Below are positions 29,088 to 37,732 of a stretch of DNA of 64,000 nucleotides, piece by piece (positions within the stretch are counted from its first letter, which is position 1; every line of letters starts with the position of its first letter). The translations under genes and the position numbers were made by a program. Under the pieces are notes generated by a model. The model saw only the letters and a list, made by a program, of their open reading frames with translations. It was not told where the DNA came from and made no database searches. The DNA comes from DASWJZ01 sp963761005 (GTDB lineage: Bacteria > Pseudomonadota > Alphaproteobacteria > Rhizobiales > Afifellaceae). The stretch lies in contig CAVXFK010000027.1 of NCBI GenBank assembly GCA_963761005.1, positions 434,001 through 498,000 of the forward strand, written 5' to 3'.

Positions 29088-30654
29088 GCGATTGGCGCAG
29101 ACGCCCGAGAACGAAATAGACGAAACCCGCCGAGAAGAAGCGCAGCCATCGCGACAGCGGCATTTTCAGCAGGTTGGACGCCATCAGGGTGATCGATTTC
29201 GGCCGGAAGTAGAACTTCCACATGCACTTCTCGACGAACGCCTTGAGCTCCTCGCGCGTGCGCCCATTCGGGACCCAGACGGCGGCATGCTCGGAGAGCA
29301 AATTGTTGCGATAGCGGCCGGTGTTGTCGAATGTCCCGTATTTCTTTGCGTCGATCCACAGCTCGGTTCCGGGATACGGCTCGGTCAGCCCAAAAATTGC
29401 GTAGTCGATGCCGGTGTCGAGCGCAAAGCGCAGTGTCTTCTCCGACTGCTCGCGAGTCTCCTGCGGCAGGCCCAGCATGAAGGTCGCGGTGACCTGGATG
29501 CCGGCATCCTTGGTCATCTTGATACCCTTGATCTGGGCGTCGACCGAGACGTTCTTCTTGATGATGTCGAGCAATCCGTCGTCGGCGGATTCGACGCCGT
29601 AGCTGATCATGTAACAGCCGGCCTCGCGCATCAGCTTGAGGATGCGCGGCGACACCGTGTTGGTGCGCGTGTAGCACATCCAATGAATCTTCCAGCCCTT
29701 GGCGATGATGGCCAGACACAGCTCCTCGACGCGCGGCTTGTTAGCCGTAAAAATGTCGTCGTAGATCTGAAAGCCGTCGTAGCCCTGCTCGATCAGCTTG
29801 CTCAGATCTTCGATGACGCGCTCAGTGGAGTGGTAACGGAAGCTCCGGCCGAAAGTCAGTTTTGTCTCGCAGAAGGTGCACTGGAACGGGCAACCGCGCG
29901 ACGTCAGCAGGTGCGCAATGCGCTTGCCGCGGATGTAGACCGGCGGGAAGTATTTGTTCATCTCGAACAGATCGAGGGCGGGCGCCGGAAAGATGTCGAG
30001 ATTGTCGACCAGCGCCTCGCGCGGATTCTTATTCACCTCGCCACTTGCATCGCGATACCAGACGCCCTTCACCTCCGCGAGCGCGTCTTCGTCGCCGAGC
30101 GCGTTCATGACGTTGCGGATGACGATCTCGCCTTCAGAGAGCGCGATCATATCGATGTCCGGGCAGTGGAAGGCTTCGTCCGGGAAGATCGTCACCTGCG
30201 GGCCGCCGAGGATCACCGTACACTTCGGATCGACGCGCTTGACGATGTTCGCGACGGTGCCGCAGCGGCGCATGTTGGTGATATAGGCCGTCATGCCGAC
30301 GAGGTCAGGTTTGAACTCGCGCACGTCCCGCTCAACCCGGCCCATTGACCAGCCGTTGACCTCGTAGTCGATGATGCGGACCTCGTGGCCTTGATCGCGA
30401 ACGGCTGCGGCGATGAAGGCCAAGCCGAGCATCGGCAGTTCGCCGGCGGCTCCCGACAATCGGCCGATATGCTCCTCGACCGTGCCCGGGGGCACGATTA
30501 GCAGCACCCTCCGCCGCGGACCGATGCGTGGCGGCAGAGCCTCGATCCCAGCTACGGGCTTGATCGCACGAACGATCTGTTTCTTCTGGGCCTCTGCGGC
30601 AGCTTCATCGAACTCGGCTACCGGCATGGCGCCGCCGCTTGTCATGAAGGACAT
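29059..30654 (-). CDS. B12-binding-fold radical SAM protein (copy A)
   Basis: Intact 531-residue radical SAM enzyme. The N-terminal domain (VLLIVPPGTVEEHIG, GMTAYITNM, VILGGPQVTIFP) has the cobalamin-domain fold without the DxHxxG motif. SRGCPFQCTFCETKL holds C255, C259 and C262. QIYDDIFTANKPRV, YGVESADDGLL and TFMLGLPQETREQSE follow in the usual order. A helical C-terminus from about residue 450 ends in a basic, partly hydrophobic stretch (FFSAGFVYFVLGRL) that may touch the membrane. It is the first gene of a three-gene minus-strand unit with copy B and a methyltransferase. It resembles copy B along its length, so an ancient duplication is likely. Confidence 0.87.
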   Translation of the reverse strand: MSFMTSGGAMPVAEFDEAAAEAQKKQIVRAIKPVAGIEALPPRIGPRRRVLLIVPPGTVEEHIGRLSGAAGELPMLGLAFIAAAVRDQGHEVRIIDYEVNGWSMGRVERDVREFKPDLVGMTAYITNMRRCGTVANIVKRVDPKCTVILGGPQVTIFPDEAFHCPDIDMIALSEGEIVIRNVMNALGDEDALAEVKGVWYRDASGEVNKNPREALVDNLDIFPAPALDLFEMNKYFPPVYIRGKRIAHLLTSRGCPFQCTFCETKLTFGRSFRYHSTERVIEDLSKLIEQGYDGFQIYDDIFTANKPRVEELCLAIIAKGWKIHWMCYTRTNTVSPRILKLMREAGCYMISYGVESADDGLLDIIKKNVSVDAQIKGIKMTKDAGIQVTATFMLGLPQETREQSEKTLRFALDTGIDYAIFGLTEPYPGTELWIDAKKYGTFDNTGRYRNNLLSEHAAVWVPNGRTREELKAFVEKCMWKFYFRPKSITLMASNLLKMPLSRWLRFFSAGFVYFVLGRLRQSHVAHMASRN

Positions 30655-30990
30655 TCCGCCTGCAGCTCCATTGCGTCCGGCATCACGCGCTCAGGACGTT
30701 AATATTCGCAGACAGCCTGAGATTGCAGGGATTCTACGTGATTTGGAGAGGGGCGCAATAGCAAACCGGAGATTCTGGCTTCTGGACGGCTCTGTTCCAG
30801 CCGTTAGTGCGCAGAAGAGCACAGTCGATTTCTACGCCGCCCGAGCCGGCCGTACTCTCGAAGCGCTGCCACTGGATCGGGCTAAGGTATCGCCCTATTA
30901 GATCGACCGAAGGCGACTTTGGATGAGTCGATCGGGGGCGGCAGCCGAACGGGTTGCAGGCTGGGGGCGGTCGCGAACGGGGAAGCGGCG
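30655..30990. other. Divergent intergenic region, no gene seen
   Basis: About 335 bases between radical SAM copy A and the GT2 gene. A plus-strand open frame covers part of it but runs antisense into the radical SAM gene and has no recognisable product. It probably holds promoters for both directions. A TTG at 30919 could extend the GT2 gene into the right end. Confidence 0.45.
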
Positions 30991-32091
30991 GTGGACGCGA
31001 GGAACAGACGCGCCGAGATTTCGGTGGTATGCCCCTTCTTCAATGAGGGCGCTTTGATCGCCGAAGCAGCCAAGCGAATGACAGGCAATCTCGACCAGCA
31101 GTTCGAGTCCTGGGAGCTCATCCTGGTCAACGATGGTTCGACGGACGACGGCCCGGAGCTTCTCGCCGCGGCGCTGAAAGATTTGAAGGAGTCGCGTGTC
31201 CGCGTGATCAGCTATCCGGTCAACTACGGCCGCGGACGCGCCCTGAAGACAGGGATCGAGGCGGCGACCGGCGATATCATCGTAACAACCGAAGCCGATT
31301 GCTCATGGGGCGACGATATCGCCAAGCGCCTGGTCGATACGCTTCGCGCAAATATCGACAGTGATTTTGTAATCGCATCGCCACACAGGCTCGGCGGGGG
31401 CTTCGTCGAGGTGCCTCGATCGCGCGTGTTCCTCACAAAATGGGGCAACAAGCTCATCTCATTCTTCTTTCGCGCCGGGCTCACCATGCATACCGGAATG
31501 ACGCGAGCCTATCGTCGTGACGTCATCGTTCCGCTGCGGACCTACGAAAACGGCAAGGAATTTCACCTTGAGGTTCTCTTCAAGCTGATTGCGCTGAAGT
31601 TTCGCCACCGGGAAATCCCGGCGACCTTATCCTGGGCAACCAGAAACAGGAGCCCTGGCAAGAAGCGATCGCGCATCCTCAATGCCACCATCCTGCGGAC
31701 GATTCGAACGCATCTTCTATTCCTGTTCCTGGCGGATCCGTTGCGGCTGTTCTTCAATGCGGCGGTGTTGACCCTGCTGATTTCAGCGGCATTCCTCTTC
31801 ATGGCCGTCCACAACCTGATCGTGGGCTCGGTGGCCGTGTTCTACGCTCTGATATCGATCTTGCTGCTTCTGTTCGCGTTCTTGTTCGCCGGATTTGCCA
31901 TCGTGCTGACGCGCCTCAGAGACCAATCGGTCGAATCGTGGGTGCGCGACTATCCGACCTGGCCACCGATGCGCTCCAGACCGCGCGAGGTCATGATTCT
32001 CCGCCGACCCGCCGGGAGTTTAGGATGTGCGGATTGGTCGGACTGGCCGGCGCCAGTCTGCAGGGCGAGGTCGAAAGCGTCCTTCCCCTGA
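30991..32091 (+). CDS. Family 2 glycosyltransferase with C-terminal membrane helices
   Basis: GT2 enzyme of the dolichol-phosphate / polyprenol-phosphate sugar synthase type, about 366 residues. ISVVCPFFNEG, LILVNDGSTDDG and VTTEADCSWGDD carry the donor- and metal-binding acids. TGMTRAYRRDV and FHLEVLFKLI complete the catalytic domain. Two or three C-terminal helices (LFLADPLRLFF, FLFMAVHNLIVG, LLLLFAFLFAGF) anchor it. GTG 30991 is chosen because GGGGAA precedes it and homology starts shortly after. The last 25 codons overlap the start of asnB copy 2 and look out of register, so a frameshift near 32000 with a true end at about 32023 is possible. It probably makes a lipid-phosphate sugar donor, perhaps for the YfhO-like proteins. 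Confidence 0.83.
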   Translation: MDARNRRAEISVVCPFFNEGALIAEAAKRMTGNLDQQFESWELILVNDGSTDDGPELLAAALKDLKESRVRVISYPVNYGRGRALKTGIEAATGDIIVTTEADCSWGDDIAKRLVDTLRANIDSDFVIASPHRLGGGFVEVPRSRVFLTKWGNKLISFFFRAGLTMHTGMTRAYRRDVIVPLRTYENGKEFHLEVLFKLIALKFRHREIPATLSWATRNRSPGKKRSRILNATILRTIRTHLLFLFLADPLRLFFNAAVLTLLISAAFLFMAVHNLIVGSVAVFYALISILLLLFAFLFAGFAIVLTRLRDQSVESWVRDYPTWPPMRSRPREVMILRRPAGSLGCADWSDWPAPVCRARSKASFP

Positions 32092-33945
32092 TTTCCCATC
32101 GTGGCCCCGACGGTCGGGGCGTCTATGCGGACGAGTACGTCACATTAGGCCACTGTCGGCTTGCGATCATCGATCCGAAGGCTGGCGACCAGCCGTTCGT
32201 CGATCCGAGCGGGCGATACGTGCTCGTCTATAACGGCGAGATCTACAACTACCGTGATCTCGCCGAAAAGCTGGTCGCCCTCGGCCATAAGCTTACGACG
32301 CATTGCGACACGGAGGTTCTCGCCCACTGGCTCGTGCATTTCGGAGAGGCCGGGCTTGCCGACCTTAACGGCATGTTCGCTTTTGCCTTCTGGGACCGGG
32401 AGCGGCAAACGCTGCTCCTCGCCCGCGACCGAATCGGCATCAAGCCGCTTTACGTCGCGACTCACCGCCGAACCCTGGTGTTCGCGTCGGAGGTCAAGGC
32501 GATGCTGCCGTTCCTGCCGCCGTGCGAGGCGGATCTCTGAGGCGATCTACGAATTCGTCACGTTTCAGCAAACGGTGTCCCGGCGAACGGTGTTTCGCGG
32601 CATATCGCGGCTTCAGCCTGGCAGCTGGCTCAAGTGGACACCGCGCCAAACGACAACGGGCGACTTCTGGACGCTTGCGATCAACAAGACCTTTTCCGGT
32701 ACCCACGCCGACGCCGTCGAGCAGTACCGCTCGCTTCTTAGTGCGGCTGTTCGCCGACAGATGGTCTCCGACGTTCCGCTCGGATCGCACTTGAGCAGCG
32801 GGCTCGATTCGAGCGCGGTCGCGACCGTCGCCGCGCGCTTAAGCCCGTCGAGCCTCGCGACCTTCACCGGCGCCTTCTCGGACGACGCCTACTATGACGA
32901 ACGGGCGGGCACGCGTGTCGTTGCACAGAATATCGGAGCCGATGCCCACGAGATCGAGATCACGGACTCGGATTTCGAGCAGCATTTCGGCGACGTCGTC
33001 TGGCACCTCGAAGAGCCAACCCTTGGAACGGGGGCACTGCCGCACTATCAGGTAGCCGCGGCTGCCGCGAAGCATGTCAAAGTCGTGCTCACCGGGCACG
33101 GTGGCGACGAGCTATTCGCCGGCTATCAGGTCAACAAGGCTGCTTCCGTTCGAAGTGCGCTGAACGGGTCAGGAGGCCTTGGGAGCTTGCTGTCGGCATT
33201 TCTTGCCATCCGCTCCGACGAGCTTTCCCGCGTCATGTACTTTCTCTTCTTTCCGCTGGTTTTTCCCGAGGTCGGGTACGGGATGTTCGTGATGACGCCT
33301 GAACGCCGTCGCCGTTCGACACTCACCGCCGACTTCCTTCAGGCCATGCGCCACTATGATCCGCGCGAGGTTCTGAAGGAGCGAATTCCGGCCACGGTCA
33401 CCGACTACGGCGAGCGGCTGAGTCATATCTATCTCAAGGTCTATCTGCCGACGCTGTTCATCCAGGAAGACAAGGTCGGCATGGCTCATTCGATAGAAGC
33501 GCGCGTCCCAATCTGCGACAACGAGTTGATCGACTTTGCGAGCAGCTTGTCGCTCGAGCAGAAGCTTTACGGCGGCCGTCTGAAGTCAATTCCGAAGGAC
33601 GCGTGTCGCGGGCTGCTGCCGGCCAGCATTTTCGACATGCCAAAACGCGGCTTCCCGACGCCGTTTGCCCGGTGGTTCCGCCAGAAGCGCCTAAGCGACT
33701 TTATGGCAGACTTACTGCAGTCGCGTTGCGCCCGCCAGCGCGGGATATTCAATCCGGCGCAGGTCGACGACTGGATCGATGAGAATCGCAAAACGAAGCT
33801 CGATACGCTTGTGAGCTACGCGCGTGCCAACCGGCTCTATTCCGTGGCCCTTCTGGAACAATGGCATCGGACCTTCGTCGACGGCAGCGAAGCGCGGAGC
33901 TTGCGCGCGCCTCGCGCCGGCGCCTATGTCGAGCGGCTGGCCTGA
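32025..33945 (+). pseudogene. asnB: Asparagine-synthase-type amidotransferase, one frameshift (copy 2)
   Basis: ATG 32025 gives MCGLVGLAG with the glutaminase Cys at position 2, then SHRGPDGRG, YNGEIYNY and ARDRIGIKPLYV. One extra base near 32527 breaks the frame; the second register resumes at ISEAIYEFVTFQQ and contains the ATP loop LSSGLDSSAVA (second residue Ser rather than Gly, Asp present), VVLTGHGGDELFAGY and EDKVGMAHSIEARVP. The repaired product has about 640 residues, the length of glycan-linked AsnB proteins. It shares the family but not close identity with copy 1, so the two are separate genes rather than a recent duplication. Probable role: amide formation on a glycan precursor. 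Confidence 0.86.
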
Positions 33946-33946
33946 C

Positions 33947-35113
33947 ATGGCGGTTGAAGAAGGATTGAGAGAGCTGACCGATTCCGCCTGCCACGTTTGC
34001 GGAGCTGCGGCGCTTCGCGAGGTCGCGGGCATGGCGGAGCTTCCCCGTGTCAGTTCGGATTGCAAGCCCGTGCCGGCGGGGGGGCGCCTTTGCCAATGCG
34101 CCGCGTGCGGGGCCTTGCAGCGGCCGATCACGCCGCAATTCCTGAAGGAGATCGCCGACATCTACGCCGGCTACGATGTCTATTACCAAAGCGGCGGGCT
34201 GGAACAGCTCGTTTGGGACGCTGCCGCTTCGACGACGCTCCGCCGCTCTGAGCTTCTTTGCCGGCGGCTCGCCGAGACCGGGCTCTTACCGCGAAGCGGC
34301 CGCGTGCTCGACGTCGGCTGCGGGAACGGCGCTTTCCTCGCCGCGATGGCGGAGGAGGTCGAGGGCTGGGCGCTTTTCGGGTTGGAGCTCGACCGGCGCT
34401 CCGAAGAGCGGCTTCGCGGCATCCCCGGCTTCCGCGAGTTGATCGTCGCCGACGTGCTCGAGACGCCTGGGACCTACGAACTCGTCACCATGATCCACGC
34501 GCTCGAGCACATGACCGAGCCGCTGAAAACGCTTGAGGCGCTTCGTCGCAATCTCGCGCCGGGTGGGCTTCTCTTCATCGAGTGCCCCAATGCCGCTGCG
34601 AATCCCTTCGACCTCGTGATTGCGGACCACGCCTCGCATTTCACGCCTGTGAGCCTCGCGCGCATCCTCGCGCGCGCCGGATTCGAGGTGCTGCGGCTTG
34701 AGACGAATTGGGTGTCGAAGGAGCTTTCGGCAGTAGCAACTCCGTCGGCGGCCGCTGTCTCGCGGGAGTTCCGCGACACGCTCGACGCGGCCTCGCAGAT
34801 CGCATGGCTGAACCGCACGCTCGCAAAGGCCAAGGCACTACCGGCGCAGAAATTCGGGCTTTTCGGAACGTCGATCGCCGCGGTGTGGCTAACCGCTGCG
34901 CTTAGCGAATATATCCTCTTCTATGTCGACGAGGATCAGAGCCGGCAGGGTGTCGACTTCTTCGGAAAACCGGTCGTTGCGCCGAGCGCGGTTCCCGTCG
35001 GCGCCCCCGTTTTCGTCGGACTCGCGCCGGCTGTTGCCGACGTCGTGACGGCCCGCCTCAAGGGAATCGGGATCGACGCGGTCGGTCCGGCGGACGCCGC
35101 GCCGGCCGGTTGA
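33947..35113 (+). CDS. SAM methyltransferase with N-terminal zinc motif and C-terminal C-methyltransferase-like domain
   Basis: Intact 388-residue protein starting one base after the asnB copy 2 stop. CHVCG near residue 15 and CQCAACG near residue 50 form a likely zinc site. VLDVGCGNGAFLAAMAEEV is SAM motif I, and MIHALEHMTEPL and GGLLFIECPNA complete the class I fold. The C-terminal 120 residues (FGLFGTSIAAVWLTAAL, FYVDEDQSRQG, VFVGLAPAVADVV) form a second Rossmann-like domain, as in sugar C-methyltransferases such as TylC3-like enzymes. It may therefore add a methyl to a keto-sugar nucleotide or to a glycan terminus. It begins the run of genes with no frameshifts. Confidence 0.84.
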   Translation: MAVEEGLRELTDSACHVCGAAALREVAGMAELPRVSSDCKPVPAGGRLCQCAACGALQRPITPQFLKEIADIYAGYDVYYQSGGLEQLVWDAAASTTLRRSELLCRRLAETGLLPRSGRVLDVGCGNGAFLAAMAEEVEGWALFGLELDRRSEERLRGIPGFRELIVADVLETPGTYELVTMIHALEHMTEPLKTLEALRRNLAPGGLLFIECPNAAANPFDLVIADHASHFTPVSLARILARAGFEVLRLETNWVSKELSAVATPSAAAVSREFRDTLDAASQIAWLNRTLAKAKALPAQKFGLFGTSIAAVWLTAALSEYILFYVDEDQSRQGVDFFGKPVVAPSAVPVGAPVFVGLAPAVADVVTARLKGIGIDAVGPADAAPAG

Positions 35114-35188
35114 CGGCGGCAATACCGACAAGGCATATCCTCCGCCGTCTTCTACCCGCGGCGGCGGGTCGGCTCTTCTGGAGACTCC

Positions 35189-36127
35189 ATGCATGTTCTC
35201 GTGACCGGTGCCTGCGGCTACAAAGGCACCGTGCTTGTCCCCAAGCTGCTGACGGCAGGCCACCGGGTTACCGGCGTCGACATCATGTGGTTCGGCAATT
35301 TCCTGCGTCCGCATCCGGAACTGGAGGTGATCGAAGCCGACGTGCGGAACATCGATTCCGTGCCGCTCGACGGCGTGGACGCGATCATCCACCTCTCCAG
35401 CATCGCCAACGATCCCTGCGGTGATCTCGATCCGAAGCTCACCTGGGAAACGAGCGTCCTCACCACGATGCAGCTTGCCGACCGCGCGGTGCGGCTGGGC
35501 ATCAAGCGCTTCATCTATGCTTCGTCCGGCAGCGTCTACGGGGTGAAGGACGATCCCGAGGTGACCGAGGACCTCGAGCTGGTGCCGATCTCCGAATACA
35601 ACAAGACGAAGATGTGTGCGGAGCGCGTGCTCCTCTCCTACAAGGACGATCTCCTCGTGCAGATCGTGCGGCCCGCGACGGTCTGCGGCTTCTCGCCCCG
35701 CATGCGGCTCGACGTCTCCGTCAACATGCTGACGATGCAGGCGCTGACCGCCGGCCGCATCACCGTCTTCGGCGGTGAGCAGACGCGCCCCAACATCCAC
35801 ATGGACGACATCACCGACCTCTACCTCTTCCTGCTCGACCATCCGGAGCATCTCGGCGTCTACAACGCCGGCTTCGAGAACCTGTCGATTCTCGACATCG
35901 CGCATAGGGTGCAGAGCCACGTTCCGGCGGAGATCGTCGTCACGCCATCGAACGACCCGCGCTCCTATCGAATCAACTCCGACAGGCTGCTGGCGACCGG
36001 GTTCCGGCCGAAGAAGACCGTCGAGGACGCGATCGTCGAGCTTGCCGGCCTGCATCGCCAGGGGGCGCTCAAGGATGAGGACCGCTTCCATAATCTGAGA
36101 TGGATGCAGAGGAACACGCTGCAGTGA
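35189..36127 (+). CDS. NAD-dependent epimerase/dehydratase (SDR)
   Basis: Intact 312-residue extended SDR acting on a sugar nucleotide. VTGACGYKGTVLV is the NAD-binding loop, YASSGSVYG gives the Ser, and YNKTKMCAE gives the Tyr and Lys (YxxxK). RPATVCGFSPRMRLDVSVN and FGGEQTRPNIHMDDI are the substrate-binding side. It falls in the group often found in heptose or branched-sugar loci that act as epimerases or reductases. It is followed by a GmhA-like isomerase whose GTG start overlaps its stop (GTGA), so the two are co-translated. Specific substrate unknown. Confidence 0.86.
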   Translation: MHVLVTGACGYKGTVLVPKLLTAGHRVTGVDIMWFGNFLRPHPELEVIEADVRNIDSVPLDGVDAIIHLSSIANDPCGDLDPKLTWETSVLTTMQLADRAVRLGIKRFIYASSGSVYGVKDDPEVTEDLELVPISEYNKTKMCAERVLLSYKDDLLVQIVRPATVCGFSPRMRLDVSVNMLTMQALTAGRITVFGGEQTRPNIHMDDITDLYLFLLDHPEHLGVYNAGFENLSILDIAHRVQSHVPAEIVVTPSNDPRSYRINSDRLLATGFRPKKTVEDAIVELAGLHRQGALKDEDRFHNLRWMQRNTLQ

Positions 36128-36711
36128 ACTTCATCGCGCCCGACGCTCCGCCGTTCGCCGCGTATGTGGGCAAGCTTGCGCGCCATCTCGACGATTTTGA
36201 CTGGCGGCCGGCCGAGACGCTGGCGCGCGATCTCCTCGATTGCTGGCGGACGGGCCGGCAGGTGTTCCTTGCCGGAAACGGCGGCAGCGCCGCCAACGCC
36301 GTTCATCTCGCGTCGGACTTTCTCTACGCCTTCTCGAAGGAGAAGGGCTCGGGGCTCAGGGTGCATTCGCTTGCGGCTAACCCGGCAGTTCTGACCTGCC
36401 TCGGCAACGACGAGGGCTACGAACAGATTTTCGCCTATCAGCTCGCGGTCCAGGCGCGGCCGGACGACGTGCTCATCGTCTTCTCGGGCAGCGGCAACTC
36501 GCCGAACATCCTGCGCGCACTCGAAGAAGCGCAGCGGCTTCGGATGAAATCCTACGCGGTGCTCGGTTTCGACGGCGGCAAGGCGAAGGCGCTTACCGAC
36601 GTGCCGATCCACTTCGCCATCGACGACATGCGCATGGCGGAAGATTTCCAGCTCATCCTTGGCCACATGATTTCGGCGTGGCTGGGCGACCATGCCTCGG
36701 GCAAGGCCTGA
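36124..36711 (+). CDS. SIS-domain sugar-phosphate isomerase (GmhA-like)
   Basis: Resembles sedoheptulose-7-phosphate isomerase, which makes D-glycero-D-manno-heptose 7-phosphate. VFLAGNGGSAANAVHLASDF is the conserved sugar-phosphate loop; FSGSGNSPNILRALEEA is the second SIS phosphate-binding block; the late AEDFQLILGHM supplies the acidic and His residues found in GmhA. About 195 residues, the usual length. GTG 36124 is chosen for the GTGA overlap and the AGAGGA upstream; an ATG at 36100 would add eight residues. With the kinase/nucleotidyltransferase, phosphatase and nucleotidyltransferase at 42.9-45.7 kb it completes the core of a heptose-activation route. Confidence 0.86.
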   Translation: MNFIAPDAPPFAAYVGKLARHLDDFDWRPAETLARDLLDCWRTGRQVFLAGNGGSAANAVHLASDFLYAFSKEKGSGLRVHSLAANPAVLTCLGNDEGYEQIFAYQLAVQARPDDVLIVFSGSGNSPNILRALEEAQRLRMKSYAVLGFDGGKAKALTDVPIHFAIDDMRMAEDFQLILGHMISAWLGDHASGKA

Positions 36712-36723
36712 ACCGAACGCTTG

Positions 36724-37722
36724 ATGCCCGAACAGAAGACATTCCTCGTCCTGGGGTCGAACTCGTTCTCCGGCGCAAGCTTCGTCGCGCATCTCGCGGA
36801 GGAGGGGTACGACGTCCTTGCCACGAGCCGCTCGCCCGAGCCGCACGAGGCGTTCCTTCCCTATAAGTGGGGCGAAGAGGCGAAGCGCGTCCGCTTCGAG
36901 CGGATCGATCTCAACTGCGATCTCGACAAGCTTGCCGGCCTGATCGAGAGCGAGCGCCCGTCGCACATCGTGAACTTCGCGGCGCAGAGCATGGTCGGAG
37001 AAAGCTGGATCCACCCCGACCATTGGATGACGACCAACGTCGTGTCGCTCGTGCGGCTGCAGGAGCTCTTGCGTAAGTTCGACTTCCTGGAGAAGTACGT
37101 CCACTTCACGACGCCGGAAGTCTATGGGGCCAGCAAGGATTGGATCGGCGAGGGGGCGCCGTTCAATCCGACGACGCCTTACGCCGTGTCACGCGCGGCG
37201 GGCGACATGAGCCTTTCCACCTATTTCACCCGCTACGGGTTCCCCGTCGTCTTCACGCGCGCTGCGAACGTCTTCGGTCCGGGGCAGCAGCTCTACCGGA
37301 TCGTGCCGCGGACCATCCTCTTCGCCATGCTTGGACGCACGCTGGAGCTTCATGGCGGCGGGCACTCGATCCGCTCTTTCATCCACATCCGCGACGTGAG
37401 CCGCGCCACGCTGGCAGTCGCGCTGAGCGGCAGGCCCGGCGAGACCTATCACATCTCCACGCGTCAGCTGGTCAGCATCCGCGATATCGTGCGGATGATC
37501 CTGGAGCGGCTCGACAAGGACTTCGATTCGGCCGTGAAGATCGTCGGCGAGCGTCCCGGCACCGATGCGGCCTACATGCTCGACAGCAGCAAGATCCGGG
37601 CGGAGCTCGGCTGGAGCGACAAGATATCGCTCGAAGACGGGCTTAGCGAGACGATCGAATGGGCGGCGCGCTATCGCGACGCGCTCGCCGCGCAGCCGCT
37701 CGCTTACATCCACAAGCCGTGA
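36724..37722 (+). CDS. GDP-mannose-4,6-dehydratase-like SDR with YxxxR active site
   Basis: Intact 332-residue extended SDR. The N-terminal loop reads LGSNSFSG, a weak form of GxxGxxG. TTPEVYG (about 129-135) has the catalytic Thr and Glu of 4,6-dehydratases, and the usual YxxxK is YAVSR (Y153, R157), so Arg replaces the catalytic Lys. VFTRAANVFGPGQQLYRI and GHSIRSFIHIRDVSRA form the sugar-nucleotide side. In Campylobacter-type loci related dehydratases act on GDP-heptose, which fits the GmhA gene just upstream. Either this subfamily works with Arg, or the reaction differs. The following gene starts 10 bases on. Confidence 0.83.
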   Translation: MPEQKTFLVLGSNSFSGASFVAHLAEEGYDVLATSRSPEPHEAFLPYKWGEEAKRVRFERIDLNCDLDKLAGLIESERPSHIVNFAAQSMVGESWIHPDHWMTTNVVSLVRLQELLRKFDFLEKYVHFTTPEVYGASKDWIGEGAPFNPTTPYAVSRAAGDMSLSTYFTRYGFPVVFTRAANVFGPGQQLYRIVPRTILFAMLGRTLELHGGGHSIRSFIHIRDVSRATLAVALSGRPGETYHISTRQLVSIRDIVRMILERLDKDFDSAVKIVGERPGTDAAYMLDSSKIRAELGWSDKISLEDGLSETIEWAARYRDALAAQPLAYIHKP

Positions 37723-37732
37723 CGATGGGACC

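Noticed and set aside
29077..30348. Plus-strand open frame of 423 codons
   Set aside because: Antisense to the intact radical SAM gene with its CxxxCxxC motif.
32025..33945. True asparagine synthetase for amino-acid supply
   Set aside because: Two divergent copies sit inside a glycan locus, as WbpS-like glycan amidotransferases do; housekeeping role not excluded but less likely.
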